In this document: piece after piece, positions 1-7,695 of the stretch
Position numbering within the stretch: the stretch's first letter is position 1
How the letters are laid out: each line of letters starts with the position of its first letter
Assembly: GCA_944324625.1 (NCBI GenBank)
Contig: CALUWZ010000004.1
Span: 1-26,163 of the forward strand
Reading direction: 5' to 3'
Length of the DNA stretch: 26,163 nucleotides
Source of the DNA: an uncultured Mailhella sp.
GTDB taxonomy: Bacteria; Desulfobacterota; Desulfovibrionia; Desulfovibrionales; Desulfovibrionaceae
Notes under the pieces: model-generated
What the model was told of the DNA's origin: nothing
The model's input: the letters and a program-made list of their open reading frames with translations, nothing else
Database searches by the model: none
Made by a program: the position numbers and the translations under genes

Positions 1-1
1 T

Positions 2-385
2 GATGAATTACAAGTAACCTGCACAAACACCATCAGCGGCGCCCAAGTTACCACTGATGCTTTTCTCGGTTATCAAAACAAAGGTGAATTCCTTTCCCCT
101 GTTGACCTTTTGGTTTCATCACTTTGCTGCTGCTCTCTTTCCATGGTTGGCACCTATGCCGACAACCATGAAATTGATATTGAAGGTGCTTTCCTTGAAG
201 CTGACTATGAAGTTGCCGTTAACCCCAAACGCGTAACCAAAATTTCTTTGACCTTCAATATGCCTAAAGACAAAGAATATACCGACAAAGAAAAAATGAT
301 GCTTGAAAAAGTTGCCGCTGCTTGTGCCGTTCACCACAGCCTGAACCACGACATTGACCAAAACTTCACCTTTATTTGGGCATAA
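2..385 (+). CDS. OsmC/Ohr-family protein (3' part, start outside window)
   Basis: The reading frame is open from base 2 to a TAA at 383-385, giving about 127 visible residues of a protein that normally has about 130-145, so only a short N-terminal piece is missing. OsmC/Ohr proteins are small cytoplasmic thiol-dependent peroxidases that reduce organic hydroperoxides. Seen here: the family layout of a loop entering a hydrophobic helix with a cysteine run (SLCCCSLSM, visible residues 40-47), and a second cysteine in ACAVHHSL (Cys about 108), matching the usual CPVxxSL site. The two redox cysteines expected for activity are therefore both present. Three cysteines in a row at the first site is unusual. 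A strong terminator follows directly. The substrate cannot be told, and which OsmC subfamily it belongs to is uncertain. Confidence 0.8.
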   Translation, partial: DELQVTCTNTISGAQVTTDAFLGYQNKGEFLSPVDLLVSSLCCCSLSMVGTYADNHEIDIEGAFLEADYEVAVNPKRVTKISLTFNMPKDKEYTDKEKMMLEKVAAACAVHHSLNHDIDQNFTFIWA

Positions 386-402
386 TTTTTATTGAAATCA
401 AT

Positions 403-435
403 AAAAAAGCGTACCTTCGGGTACGCTTTTTTTTT
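403..435 (+). terminator. Rho-independent terminator of the osmC-like gene
   Basis: A 13-bp perfect stem (403-415 with 420-432) closes on a TTCG tetraloop (416-419) and runs into a T tract to 435. It lies 18 bases after the osmC-like stop codon. Confidence 0.93.
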
Positions 436-542
436 GCCTGCAAAACGTTTTTTTTGCCGCAGTGCTCTGCGCGGCTGTTCTGCAGGCGCATAAAAAAAGC
501 ATGATTTGTCCAAAATTGCCTGCGGGCAGTGCGGCATGCCGC
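436..542. repeat. GC-rich nested inverted repeats between converging genes
   Basis: Between two facing terminators lie a GCCTGCA arm (436-442) pairing with TGCAGGC (481-487), enclosing GCCGC (456-460) with GCGGC (471-475), and then a separate perfect 12-bp palindrome GCGGCATGCCGC (531-542). There is no convincing gene here. It could be an interspersed palindromic element or decayed sequence. Confidence 0.45.
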
Positions 543-583
543 TGTTTTCGGCTGTCAGGAAGTTTTTTCGCTTTTTCGGCCAT

Positions 584-610
584 AAAAAAACCCCGCATGA
601 AGCGGGGTTT
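584..610 (-). terminator. Rho-independent terminator of gcvH
   Basis: On the minus strand AAACCCCGC (610-602) pairs with GCGGGGTTT (596-588) around a 5-base loop and is followed by a T run (to 584). It begins 20 bases after the gcvH stop. Confidence 0.92.
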
Positions 611-629
611 AAATTTTGCAAAGCTGAAC

Positions 630-1028
630 TTATTTGTTCAGGAAAGCGCGGTAAGCGTCAGCGGTCAAAAGACCTTCAATGTCAGCTTCGTTGTCAACTT
701 TTACGCGTGCAACCCATGCTTTGGTGTAGCAGTCTTCGTTGAAGGTAGCGGGAGCATCGGAAAGAGCTTCGTTAACTTCGATAACTTCAGCAGCAACAGG
801 CATGAAAAGTTTGTTTACGCTTTTGATGGATTCTACTTCACCGTAAGGAACGCCTGCATCGAATTTGTCGCCAACGGAAGGAAGTTCAACAAATACAACT
901 TCGCCGAGCTGGTCTTGAGCGAAGTCGCTGATACCTACGAGGTGGCTGTCGCCGTCTTTTTTGATCCAAATGTGTTCGTCGGTGTAGCGGCGGTCATCAG
1001 GCAATACGATTTGATCCAAAGTTTTCAT
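630..1028 (-). CDS. gcvH: Glycine cleavage system H protein
   Basis: This is the 132-residue lipoyl carrier of the glycine cleavage system. It shuttles the aminomethyl group between the P, T and L proteins in the cytoplasm. The single lipoyl domain fills the protein. The lipoylation site is Lys69 in the motif ESIKSVNKLFMPV (residues 66-78), preceded by the family sequence YTDEHIWI (15-22) and GEVVFVELP (42-50). Length and N-terminus fit the family, and AAGGAG sits 7 bases upstream of the ATG. The genes for P, T and L are not adjacent: it is a single-gene unit with its own terminator. It could therefore work with a distant gcv cluster or in lipoate handling; that choice cannot be made here. 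Two palindromes lie in its promoter region. Confidence 0.95.
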   Translation of the reverse strand: MKTLDQIVLPDDRRYTDEHIWIKKDGDSHLVGISDFAQDQLGEVVFVELPSVGDKFDAGVPYGEVESIKSVNKLFMPVAAEVIEVNEALSDAPATFNEDCYTKAWVARVKVDNEADIEGLLTADAYRAFLNK

Positions 1029-1070
1029 TGGAAACTCCTTATCCTTTGTTAGAGGTATTTAAAATTTATG

Positions 1071-1119
1071 TGTGTACACATAGTGTTTATATAACATAAA
1101 TTTCACAAAGTTATGTTAT
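1071..1119. promoter_or_regulatory. Palindromes in the gcvH promoter region
   Basis: The 141 bases upstream of gcvH hold a perfect palindrome TGTGTACACA (1071-1080) and a perfect 9-bp inverted repeat ATAACATAA (1091-1099) / TTATGTTAT (1111-1119) with an 11-base spacer. On the minus strand a candidate promoter TGGACA-N17-TAACAT reads into the second repeat, so the repeat would cover its -10 and start site, as an operator does. The regulator is unknown. Confidence 0.5.
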
Positions 1120-1169
1120 CCTAAGTATGGGGTTTTGTCCAGTGCTTTGGCGGGGATAATTTGCAGTTG

Positions 1170-4100
1170 TTATATGATTGTCAGTTTTTTCAGTGTGTTA
1201 TTAATGTTTTCAAGGGTTATGGGTTTTGAAATGTGGGCGTTCATTCCTGCGTTCAGGCTGTTGTGCACGTCTTCGGCAAAGGCATTGGCCGTCATGGCAA
1301 TAATGGGAACTGTTTTGGCGGCGGGGTGGGAAGAACTGCGTATGGCTCTGGCGCAGGCAAGTCCGTCCATAACGGGCATCTGCAGGTCCAGAAAAATAAA
1401 ATCGATATCATGTTCTTTGCTGGCAAGGAATTTGTCAAGGCCGATTTTTCCGTTTTCGGCAGTGATGATTTCTGCTCCCATTTTTCCGAGAAGTTTGGAG
1501 GCAACAAGAATATTGACCGGGTGGTCTTCAACCAGAAGGATATGTTTTCCTTTCAGGTTGATGTCGCCTATGGAAACGGGTTTGCTTTCCTGCAGAATTT
1601 CCTGTTTTTCGGCTTTTTCATAGCTTATGTGCAGGGTGAAGGTTGTGCCTTTTCCTTTTTCGCTTTCCACGTTAACGGCGCCGCCCTGCATTTCCACAAG
1701 GGCTTTTACAATGGCAAGGCCGAGGCCCGTGCCTTCAATGTTGCTGACGGTATTGTTCTGTTCACGGCAGAAAGGGTCGAAAATTTTTGCCAGCTGATCT
1801 TTTGCGATGCCTATGCCCGTGTCGGTGATTTCAATTTTATACAGGGCAATGTTTTGGTTGTTGTTGGCTTCTTCAATGATTCTGAACAGGATTTTTCCGT
1901 GTTTGGGCGTAAACTTGACCGCATTGCCCAGAATATTGGTTAAAATGCGCTTGAAATTGGTAATGTCGCCGATGACATGCTTTGTGTTTATGCTGCCGGC
2001 TTCAAATTGGAAGTTTTGGTCTTTGGCAATGACTATGCCTTTAAATGTATTGGCAATGGTGGTGCATTCTTCCAAAATATTAAACGGTTCATTGTTCAGT
2101 GTGGCATTTCCGCTTTCTATTCTGTTCATTTCCAAAATATCATTAATTAAAGACAGCAAATGTTCGGAGCTGGATTTTATCACGTTCAGGCTTTCGCTGA
2201 CCTGCTGTTTGTTGTCTTGGTCTTCAATGGCAAGGTTGACCATGCCGATAATGGCGTTCATGGGAGTTCTGATGTCGTGGCTCATGGAGGCAAGAAAAGA
2301 ACTTTTGGCTTTGTTTGCGGATTGGGCCATTTGCAGGGATTTGCGGAGCATGTCATTGCGTTCCTGCTCTTGATTGTGGGTATCTGTTACGTCAATGCAG
2401 CCCATGCAGAATGTATTGGTTGTTTCGTCAAAATCAAACAAATGGGAGCGCTTATATCTTGTAGTTCCGTTGCTGCGTTTTGTGCGGAATAAAATATCAA
2501 AATCTCCCTGTTCTTTGAAGCGGCTGATAATGTTGCGGATGGAAATGGCGTCGAGGTAAGCGTCAAGTTCATCATCCGAAATCATGTATTCGGAAACAAG
2601 GCGGGTGTCATGGTGAAAATTTCCGGTAAAAGGAATTTTGATTAAAGCCCGTTTTGTTTCTTCGCTCATAAACAAGGTGTATTTTCCGCTGATGTAGTTT
2701 ACCCGCAGAACATAGTCAAATTTTTGTTTGGACAGTTTTTCCGTGAAGATTCTGCGTATATAGTCTTCGGTGACATTTTTCAGATTGATTTTGACAAAAA
2801 TTTCCATTGTGGACGGATTTTTTATTAAAATAATGTTGAATGCCGTCCAAACTGTTTCGTCGGGAGTGGTGTTTACGGTCAGATAAAAGGTTTCTTCAGG
2901 GGGCTGGCGGTTGGAAAGACCGATAAAATATTCAGTATTGACGGTGTCAAGAAGCAGTTTTTTATGTTCAATGTTCGGGCACAGTTTAATAAGCGCATTG
3001 CGCAGGCTCTGCATGTCTTGGTATTGGTCAAGGGACGGCAGTTTGGACTTTATGCGTACAATTTTTTTGTCGTTGACGCTGTATATTAAACTTAATAAGG
3101 TTGCTTTGTGTTCTGTTTCCAAGAGCTGCAGTTCTTGCTTGTAGAGGTTTTCGGCGTTTTTTTGGTCGTGGATGTTGACGGATGCGCCGATGACGGAACT
3201 TGGGTAGCCTTCATTGTCAAGTGCTACGGAAAAAACCATTTGATGCCAAACATATTCTTTGGTGGCAGGATTGAGAAAACGCACTTCCGAACTGATTAAT
3301 GCTTCTCCCCGTTCAATGCGCCGAAACATATCCGTAAACGGTTCTGCATCGTCAGGGTGCAGAATATTGCTTTTAATAAGGCTGTCAGGCACGTTAATAA
3401 AAATACTTTCCTGAAAAAAGCTGGTATCCGGTTTGTTTTCCAGTGTAAGCGTTCTGTTTTCTATGTCATAGTTCCAAATGTAAACGCCGGTTTGCGCAGA
3501 GGCAACGGAAAAGCGTTTTTCCAGCTGTTTCAGTTCATTAATATTTTCGCTTGTTCCGATGGCAATAAGCTGATCGCTGTCCGTGCTGACCGTGCTGTAG
3601 CGGATTTTGCGCCACTCTTCATCGCCGTCGGGATTAAGGATTTTTACCGTGGCAGAAACTTCGCTTTGTCCGTAAATAATGGCCTCGTGCAGAGAAATGA
3701 GATCTTGGTGCGAGGACGGCGAAATGTTTAAAAAACGGATAAGCATTTCCGTGAAGTTGTTGTAAATTTTTTCTTCTTGATTTTTATGAATAATGTTTAT
3801 GGTGCCTTGGTCGTAAAACGGATGGTATTCCCAAAATAAAATTCCCGTATGGTCAAGGGCGGCAGCAAGTTTATTGTAATCGGATTCGGGAATGGTTTTA
3901 TTTTTTAAATTGGAGTCAAGAACTGTCGGTTCATTGAAAAGAAAGTGGAGAGAGCGTATCTTGTCATGAGCTGACGTTATATGGACAGAAAGGCTTATAT
4001 TGGTGACATCAAGCAGGATTTCCAAAAAAGAAACCTGCAGTTCGTCATTTTTGAAAATGTGCTGTGCGGAAAGAATGTTCGGATTGACAAGACTTTTGTC

Positions 4101-4286
4101 CGCCAGTATGGAGGAAAACACCAGTTCAAATTCCTGTGCGTGTTTTATTTCGGAAGTGATGTTTTGATAGGTGACGTTTAGGGGAAAATCACAAAACTTT
4201 TGCGCTTTTGCAAAATCTTTTTCAATGAATAATGTTTTAATAAATTGGCATGACAAGCAAGTTTGCCCGCAGGTTTTCCCTAACAT
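1170..4286 (-). CDS. Soluble PAS-containing hybrid sensor histidine kinase
   Basis: This 1038-residue hybrid kinase has no membrane segment, so it should sense a cytoplasmic signal. Order of parts: an N-terminal region with four cysteines (6, 10, 13, 32); PAS-like domains at about 137-250 and 260-375, the second ending in a PAC-like stretch; another PAS-like region at about 510-636; a coiled linker; HisKA with SHDIRTPMN and phospho-acceptor His670; an ATPase domain with N box (Asn784/Asn788), DTGIGI (822-827), FDPF (836-839) and GTGLGL (852-857); and a C-terminal receiver with acidic pair Glu920/Asp921, phospho-acceptor Asp967, Thr999 and Lys1021. All catalytic residues are present. No output domain, HPt protein or response regulator gene is nearby, so it must signal to a distant partner. 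The ATG used has only a weak GGGA ribosome site. It is a paralogue of the kinase ending at 5028. Confidence 0.92.
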   Translation of the reverse strand: MLGKTCGQTCLSCQFIKTLFIEKDFAKAQKFCDFPLNVTYQNITSEIKHAQEFELVFSSILADKSLVNPNILSAQHIFKNDELQVSFLEILLDVTNISLSVHITSAHDKIRSLHFLFNEPTVLDSNLKNKTIPESDYNKLAAALDHTGILFWEYHPFYDQGTINIIHKNQEEKIYNNFTEMLIRFLNISPSSHQDLISLHEAIIYGQSEVSATVKILNPDGDEEWRKIRYSTVSTDSDQLIAIGTSENINELKQLEKRFSVASAQTGVYIWNYDIENRTLTLENKPDTSFFQESIFINVPDSLIKSNILHPDDAEPFTDMFRRIERGEALISSEVRFLNPATKEYVWHQMVFSVALDNEGYPSSVIGASVNIHDQKNAENLYKQELQLLETEHKATLLSLIYSVNDKKIVRIKSKLPSLDQYQDMQSLRNALIKLCPNIEHKKLLLDTVNTEYFIGLSNRQPPEETFYLTVNTTPDETVWTAFNIILIKNPSTMEIFVKINLKNVTEDYIRRIFTEKLSKQKFDYVLRVNYISGKYTLFMSEETKRALIKIPFTGNFHHDTRLVSEYMISDDELDAYLDAISIRNIISRFKEQGDFDILFRTKRSNGTTRYKRSHLFDFDETTNTFCMGCIDVTDTHNQEQERNDMLRKSLQMAQSANKAKSSFLASMSHDIRTPMNAIIGMVNLAIEDQDNKQQVSESLNVIKSSSEHLLSLINDILEMNRIESGNATLNNEPFNILEECTTIANTFKGIVIAKDQNFQFEAGSINTKHVIGDITNFKRILTNILGNAVKFTPKHGKILFRIIEEANNNQNIALYKIEITDTGIGIAKDQLAKIFDPFCREQNNTVSNIEGTGLGLAIVKALVEMQGGAVNVESEKGKGTTFTLHISYEKAEKQEILQESKPVSIGDINLKGKHILLVEDHPVNILVASKLLGKMGAEIITAENGKIGLDKFLASKEHDIDFIFLDLQMPVMDGLACARAIRSSSHPAAKTVPIIAMTANAFAEDVHNSLNAGMNAHISKPITLENINNTLKKLTII

Positions 4287-4313
4287 ACAAAAGTCCCGAA
4301 AAAATTTTTTTTA

Positions 4314-4342
4314 AAATTAGCAAAGCCGTTGTTTGATGTCAA
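4314..4342 (-). promoter_or_regulatory. Sigma-70 type promoter of the soluble hybrid kinase
   Basis: On the minus strand TTGACA (4342-4337) and TAATTT (4319-4314) are separated by exactly 17 bases, placing the start of transcription about 20 bases before the kinase ATG. Two further TTGAC-like boxes lie upstream as a direct repeat of GTCAAAC on the plus strand (4378-4384 and 4391-4397). Confidence 0.7.
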
Positions 4343-4457
4343 GACAATACGGTTTTAATCCGCGGAAACAAAATACCGTCAAACCGAAGTGTCAAACAGA
4401 TAAATGAGGGTTGTCGGCAGGGAAAATTTCAAATTTAAAAAAAATAAAAAAAAATGC

Positions 4458-4486
4458 TTGACAGTCAGAGGCACTTTCTATATACA
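4458..4486 (+). promoter_or_regulatory. Promoter of tRNA-Arg
   Basis: A consensus -35 TTGACA (4458-4463) and a TATACA -10 (4481-4486) are separated by 17 bases. The expected start lies a few bases before the tRNA 5' end at 4500. An A-rich tract precedes it and may act as an upstream element. Confidence 0.85.
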
Positions 4487-4499
4487 TACCCTTGTGAGT

Positions 4500-4576
4500 G
4501 CGCTTGTGGCTCAGCTGGATAGAGCAACAGGCTACGAACCTGTAGGTCGGGCGTTCGAATCGCTCCAGGCGCGCCA
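4500..4576 (+). tRNA. tRNA-Arg (anticodon ACG)
   Basis: A full cloverleaf can be folded by hand. The acceptor stem GCGCTTG (4500-4506) pairs with CAGGCGC (4566-4572). The anticodon stem 4527-4531/4539-4543 has loop CTACGAA and anticodon ACG at 4534-4536. The T arm 4549-4565 has loop TTCGAAT. The discriminator G is at 4573 and CCA is encoded at 4574-4576. ACG reads CGN arginine codons, normally after A34 is deaminated to inosine. It has its own promoter and terminator. No integrase or duplicated tRNA 3' end was seen, so there is no sign that it is occupied as an attachment site. Confidence 0.96.
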
Positions 4577-4585
4577 GATATTTTG

Positions 4586-4616
4586 AGGCTGTGAATGAAA
4601 GTTCACAGCCTTTTTT
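4586..4616 (+). terminator. Rho-independent terminator of tRNA-Arg
   Basis: AGGCTGTGAA (4586-4595) pairs with TTCACAGCCT (4602-4611) and is followed by TTTTT. It starts 10 bases after the tRNA CCA. Confidence 0.93.
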
Positions 4617-4681
4617 GCTGCTGTTTTCAGCGGCAAAAAATTGCTTGCCATACAGGTGCAATAAAAATTTTTAGATACAGG

Positions 4682-4748
4682 ACTGTCCTCCTTTGGCATG
4701 CATTTGATGTGTTCGCCGGTAAAAAACAAAGGAGGACAGTTTTTTTTA
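4682..4748 (+). terminator. Long hairpin with U tract downstream of tRNA-Arg
   Basis: A perfect 14-bp stem, ACTGTCCTCCTTTG (4682-4695) with CAAAGGAGGACAGT (4727-4740), encloses a 31-base loop and is followed by eight T residues (4741-4748). This has the form of a plus-strand terminator, but the stem and loop are unusually long, and no plus-strand gene lies between it and the tRNA terminator. It could be the 3' end of a small RNA. One arm contains a perfect Shine-Dalgarno sequence and the other its complement. Confidence 0.6.
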
Positions 4749-5027
4749 TTCAATATGCTGCCAATATGCAGCAACGGACTGCGTTTTTAAATTCCTTATT
4801 AATGAAATCAGCGCCGCCAGTCCCGTGCCGCCAGCGCCTTTTATCCGCATACGCAATGCTTTTGATTTACAGCGTTTCATCTTTGACGCCCACGGCTCAT
4901 CCCTTATCGGTTTCTTGGACGGCTTCAAGGGGAGCTTTGGTTCTCTGCGTTATTGATTGGGCAGATTTGTCAGGGTTTTTTGCATTATGTCATTTTTGGG
5001 CTGTCAAATTGCCTGAGGAAGTTTTTG
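4749..5027. other. Intergenic stretch without a supported gene
   Basis: Between the long hairpin and the end of the membrane hybrid kinase I find no convincing gene or RNA. A short minus-strand frame (4746-4928) has a TTG start, no ribosome site and no recognisable family. The downstream kinase gene has no clear terminator here either. Confidence 0.5.
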
Positions 5028-7499
5028 CTATTTTTTTGAGGATGAGACAGCTTTTAAAATTGCCGCACTCAGCACGGCAATGTCAATGGGTTTTGTTATG
5101 TGATCGTTCATGCCGCGGGCAAGGGAGGCATTGATGTCGTCGGCAAAGGCATTGGCGGTCATGGCGATAATGGGTATGGTTTTGGCTCTGGGGTGCTGTG
5201 AATTTCTGATGAATTTTGTTGCTTCAAGGCCGTCCATGACGGGCATCTGAATATCCATCAGAATGACATCATATTCATTTTTTTGGGATTTTTCAAATTC
5301 TTCGTAGGCAAGCAGGCCGTTTTTGCATATTTTGCAGGAAGCGCCGAGTTTGGTCAGCAGGCTGTCTATGAGCTGAATGTTTATGTCGTTGTCTTCTGCC
5401 GCCAAAATATGCAGATTTTTGAGCGGACTGCCGTATTTAATTGAAGTTTTTGGGGTTTCCGTTTGTTTCAGGGCATGGATGAGATTGCTAAAAAAGAACG
5501 GTTTTGGAATGAATCCCGTAATACTGCCCGCTGTTTGGGCTTTGTGTTCGCTTTGGTTTATTTGGTCTGTGCTGAGCAGGAAAATGGGCAGGTTCGGTTT
5601 TTGCGTGCGGAAATGCTTTGCCAGTTCAAGGCCGTTTCCGTTGTCAAAAGCAGCACTCAGCAGAACCAAATCCGTATCTGTGCCGTCACTGCCGAAAAAG
5701 GCTTTGGCTTCCTGTGCATTTTGGGCAAAATGCAGGGTTATGCCATGGCCTGACAGGCTTTCGCGGACTGCGTTTTCCGTGTCGCGGTCATTTTCCGCAA
5801 TAAGAACGCTATTAATATTGTACTGTTTGAGGCAGGAAAGTTCTTCTCCCTTTTTTTCTATGGGAAATTCAAGTGTCAGGGTAAATGTGGAGCCGTTATT
5901 GAGTTCGCTTTCAATTTTAATGGTGCCTCCCATTAATTCCGTAAGGTTTTTGACAATTGCCATGCCAAGGCCCGTGCCTTGGATTTTGTCGGTTCTGCTG
6001 TCTATTTCACGGGCAAACGGTTCAAAGATTTTTCTCTGAAATTCTTTGCTCATGCCGAGTCCGTCATCTTTGACGGTAAACTGCAGTTTGCAGGTTTGTG
6101 TGCCGGCCATGGGAAGTTCTCGCACGAAAAAAGAAATATTGCCGTTTTTCGGCGTATATTTTACGGCATTGGACAGCAAATTCAATAAAATTTGGTTCAG
6201 CCGCAGTTTGTCGCCGATAATGTTTTCATGAATAATGTTTTCAGTGCGTATGGTAAAATTCTGTTCTTTTTCCTCTGTCAGGGGGCGTATGAAAATATTG
6301 ATTTCATCAATGAGCTTGGCAAGGGAAAATCCGTTTGCCTGCAGGCTGACATTGCCGCTTTCTATTTTGCTCATATCCAAAACATCATTGATAAGGGCAA
6401 TGAGATGCTGGCAGGAAGTTTGGATTTTTTGGGTATAGGCAAGGACTTTTTCTTTTTTGTCATAATCCATTTCAAGCAGGGTGCAGAAGCCTGTGATGGC
6501 ATTCATGGGTGTTCTGATATCGTGGCTCATGGTGCTTAAAAATGAATTTTTGGCAGTGTTTGCCTGATCAGCGTTTTTGTATGCCTGAAAGGTGATTTCT
6601 TTTGCCCGCTGTTCATTGGCGAGGCTTTCCTTGATAATAGTGATGGAAAGGCTGAATTTGGCCATATAGTAGGAGGTAAACAGCGAAATAAAGAAAATGA
6701 CCGTAAGACGGCTGATGACGGTTTTCATGTCAATCCAGCCTGTTATGGGGTAAAGGCTGAACTGCAGGTTTTGGTTATACAGCTGTACGGTCTGTTCCAG
6801 TTTGTCTTTGGCGGATTTTGGCGCCGTACTTAAAAGTTTTACGGTTTTGTCTTCAGCCCTGCACGCAAAAGAATAATAATAGCCCTGTTTGATAAGATTG
6901 TTTAAATAGGTATGGTATAAGAATCTGGGCAGGAACAGTTCTATTTTTGCAAAGCCCCATGCTTTGCCGCTGCTGTAGTAAATGGGGTTTCTGAGTACAA
7001 GGATGGGCATTTTGTTGTTGGAAATTTTAAAATCGGCAAAAATTTTGTGAATATCTTCGGGATGATATTTTGTTTGACTTAAAAAGTTAAGAAATTTTTC
7101 ATCTGCAGGGCTTTGGGTGTTGTCGTTTTCGGGATAGGAGTAGGTTATGCCGTTATAGCCGACAAGCTGTATGCGCTGGTTGACTTGTTTTTTGCGGAGC
7201 AGTCTGGCGGTCAGGATAAACTGCTGTTTATAGTCTTTGCCCAAGGAAACATCCATGGCATTTAAAATGGCATCTTTTTTGTCAAGAAGAATTTCTTCAA
7301 AAATAATCAGTTTTTCTCCTTCGTAACGGAGTGCCTGCTGTACTCTGAAAGCGATGTTGGCAGCAATAATTTGGGTTTGGTCTTTCAGCGCCGCACGTCT
7401 GAAGAAAACAAAAACGCTGAAAATTGTGCATAAAATGAGAAAGCATACACAAAAGCGGAGAAAAAATTTTTTGAGAAAAATTTTTCTTTTACTGTCCAT
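5028..7499 (-). CDS. Membrane-bound hybrid sensor histidine kinase with two receivers
   Basis: An 823-residue sensor kinase. A basic N-terminus leads into membrane segment 1 (about 10-33). A periplasmic sensor domain of about 225 residues follows, with a cache/CHASE-like look but no firm family. Membrane segment 2 is at about 261-284. HisKA carries SHDIRTPMN with His326. The ATPase domain has Asn440/Asn444, DDGLGM (478-483), FEPF (492-495) and GTGLGM (508-513). Two receivers follow. In the first (about 563-680) the phospho-acceptor position is Ser615 (LLSAAF instead of the usual LLDxxM), although Thr644 and Lys666 remain, so it looks like a pseudo-receiver. The second (about 695-820) is complete: Glu702/Asp703, Asp749, Thr781, Lys803. 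No HPt protein or response regulator is encoded nearby. The kinase core and final receiver resemble those of the soluble kinase at 1170-4286, implying a common origin. The signal is unknown. Confidence 0.92.
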   Translation of the reverse strand: MDSKRKIFLKKFFLRFCVCFLILCTIFSVFVFFRRAALKDQTQIIAANIAFRVQQALRYEGEKLIIFEEILLDKKDAILNAMDVSLGKDYKQQFILTARLLRKKQVNQRIQLVGYNGITYSYPENDNTQSPADEKFLNFLSQTKYHPEDIHKIFADFKISNNKMPILVLRNPIYYSSGKAWGFAKIELFLPRFLYHTYLNNLIKQGYYYSFACRAEDKTVKLLSTAPKSAKDKLEQTVQLYNQNLQFSLYPITGWIDMKTVISRLTVIFFISLFTSYYMAKFSLSITIIKESLANEQRAKEITFQAYKNADQANTAKNSFLSTMSHDIRTPMNAITGFCTLLEMDYDKKEKVLAYTQKIQTSCQHLIALINDVLDMSKIESGNVSLQANGFSLAKLIDEINIFIRPLTEEKEQNFTIRTENIIHENIIGDKLRLNQILLNLLSNAVKYTPKNGNISFFVRELPMAGTQTCKLQFTVKDDGLGMSKEFQRKIFEPFAREIDSRTDKIQGTGLGMAIVKNLTELMGGTIKIESELNNGSTFTLTLEFPIEKKGEELSCLKQYNINSVLIAENDRDTENAVRESLSGHGITLHFAQNAQEAKAFFGSDGTDTDLVLLSAAFDNGNGLELAKHFRTQKPNLPIFLLSTDQINQSEHKAQTAGSITGFIPKPFFFSNLIHALKQTETPKTSIKYGSPLKNLHILAAEDNDINIQLIDSLLTKLGASCKICKNGLLAYEEFEKSQKNEYDVILMDIQMPVMDGLEATKFIRNSQHPRAKTIPIIAMTANAFADDINASLARGMNDHITKPIDIAVLSAAILKAVSSSKK

Positions 7500-7537
7500 A
7501 TTATTGGGTCTTCTTTTCTGTAATAAAATTCACAATC

Positions 7538-7566
7538 AGTGTATGCTTATAGCAAAGGTGTGTCAA
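7538..7566 (-). promoter_or_regulatory. Promoter of the membrane hybrid kinase
   Basis: On the minus strand TTGACA (7566-7561) and TACACT (7543-7538) are separated by 17 bases, about 40 bases before the kinase start codon. Confidence 0.75.
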
Positions 7567-7647
7567 GAGGCATTCCTAATTTTGCGGAAAATAAGAAAAA
7601 AATAGAATGTCAGCGGAAAAAACGGAACGTTTTTTTGATGTCTGTGC

Positions 7648-7674
7648 AAAAAAAAGCCCTTCGGAAAGGGCTTT
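7648..7674 (-). terminator. Rho-independent terminator of aspartase
   Basis: On the minus strand AAAGCCCTT (7674-7666) pairs with AAGGGCTTT (7661-7653) around a 4-base loop, followed by a T run. It starts about 20 bases after the aspartase stop. Confidence 0.93.
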
Positions 7675-7695
7675 GCGTTTGGCGCGTTCAGGCTG

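Noticed and set aside
331..1052. Open frames crossing the osmC/gcvH intergenic region on both strands
   Set aside because: They run through two clear terminators and overlap the well-supported gcvH gene.
4500..4600. tRNA-Arg as an occupied integration site
   Set aside because: Genes on both sides look like ordinary chromosome and no repeat of the tRNA 3' end or mobility gene is present.
4746..4928. 60-residue minus-strand open frame beside the tRNA-Arg gene, considered as an integrase remnant
   Set aside because: It starts with TTG, has no ribosome site and shows no integrase or other family motif. No duplicated tRNA end was found nearby.
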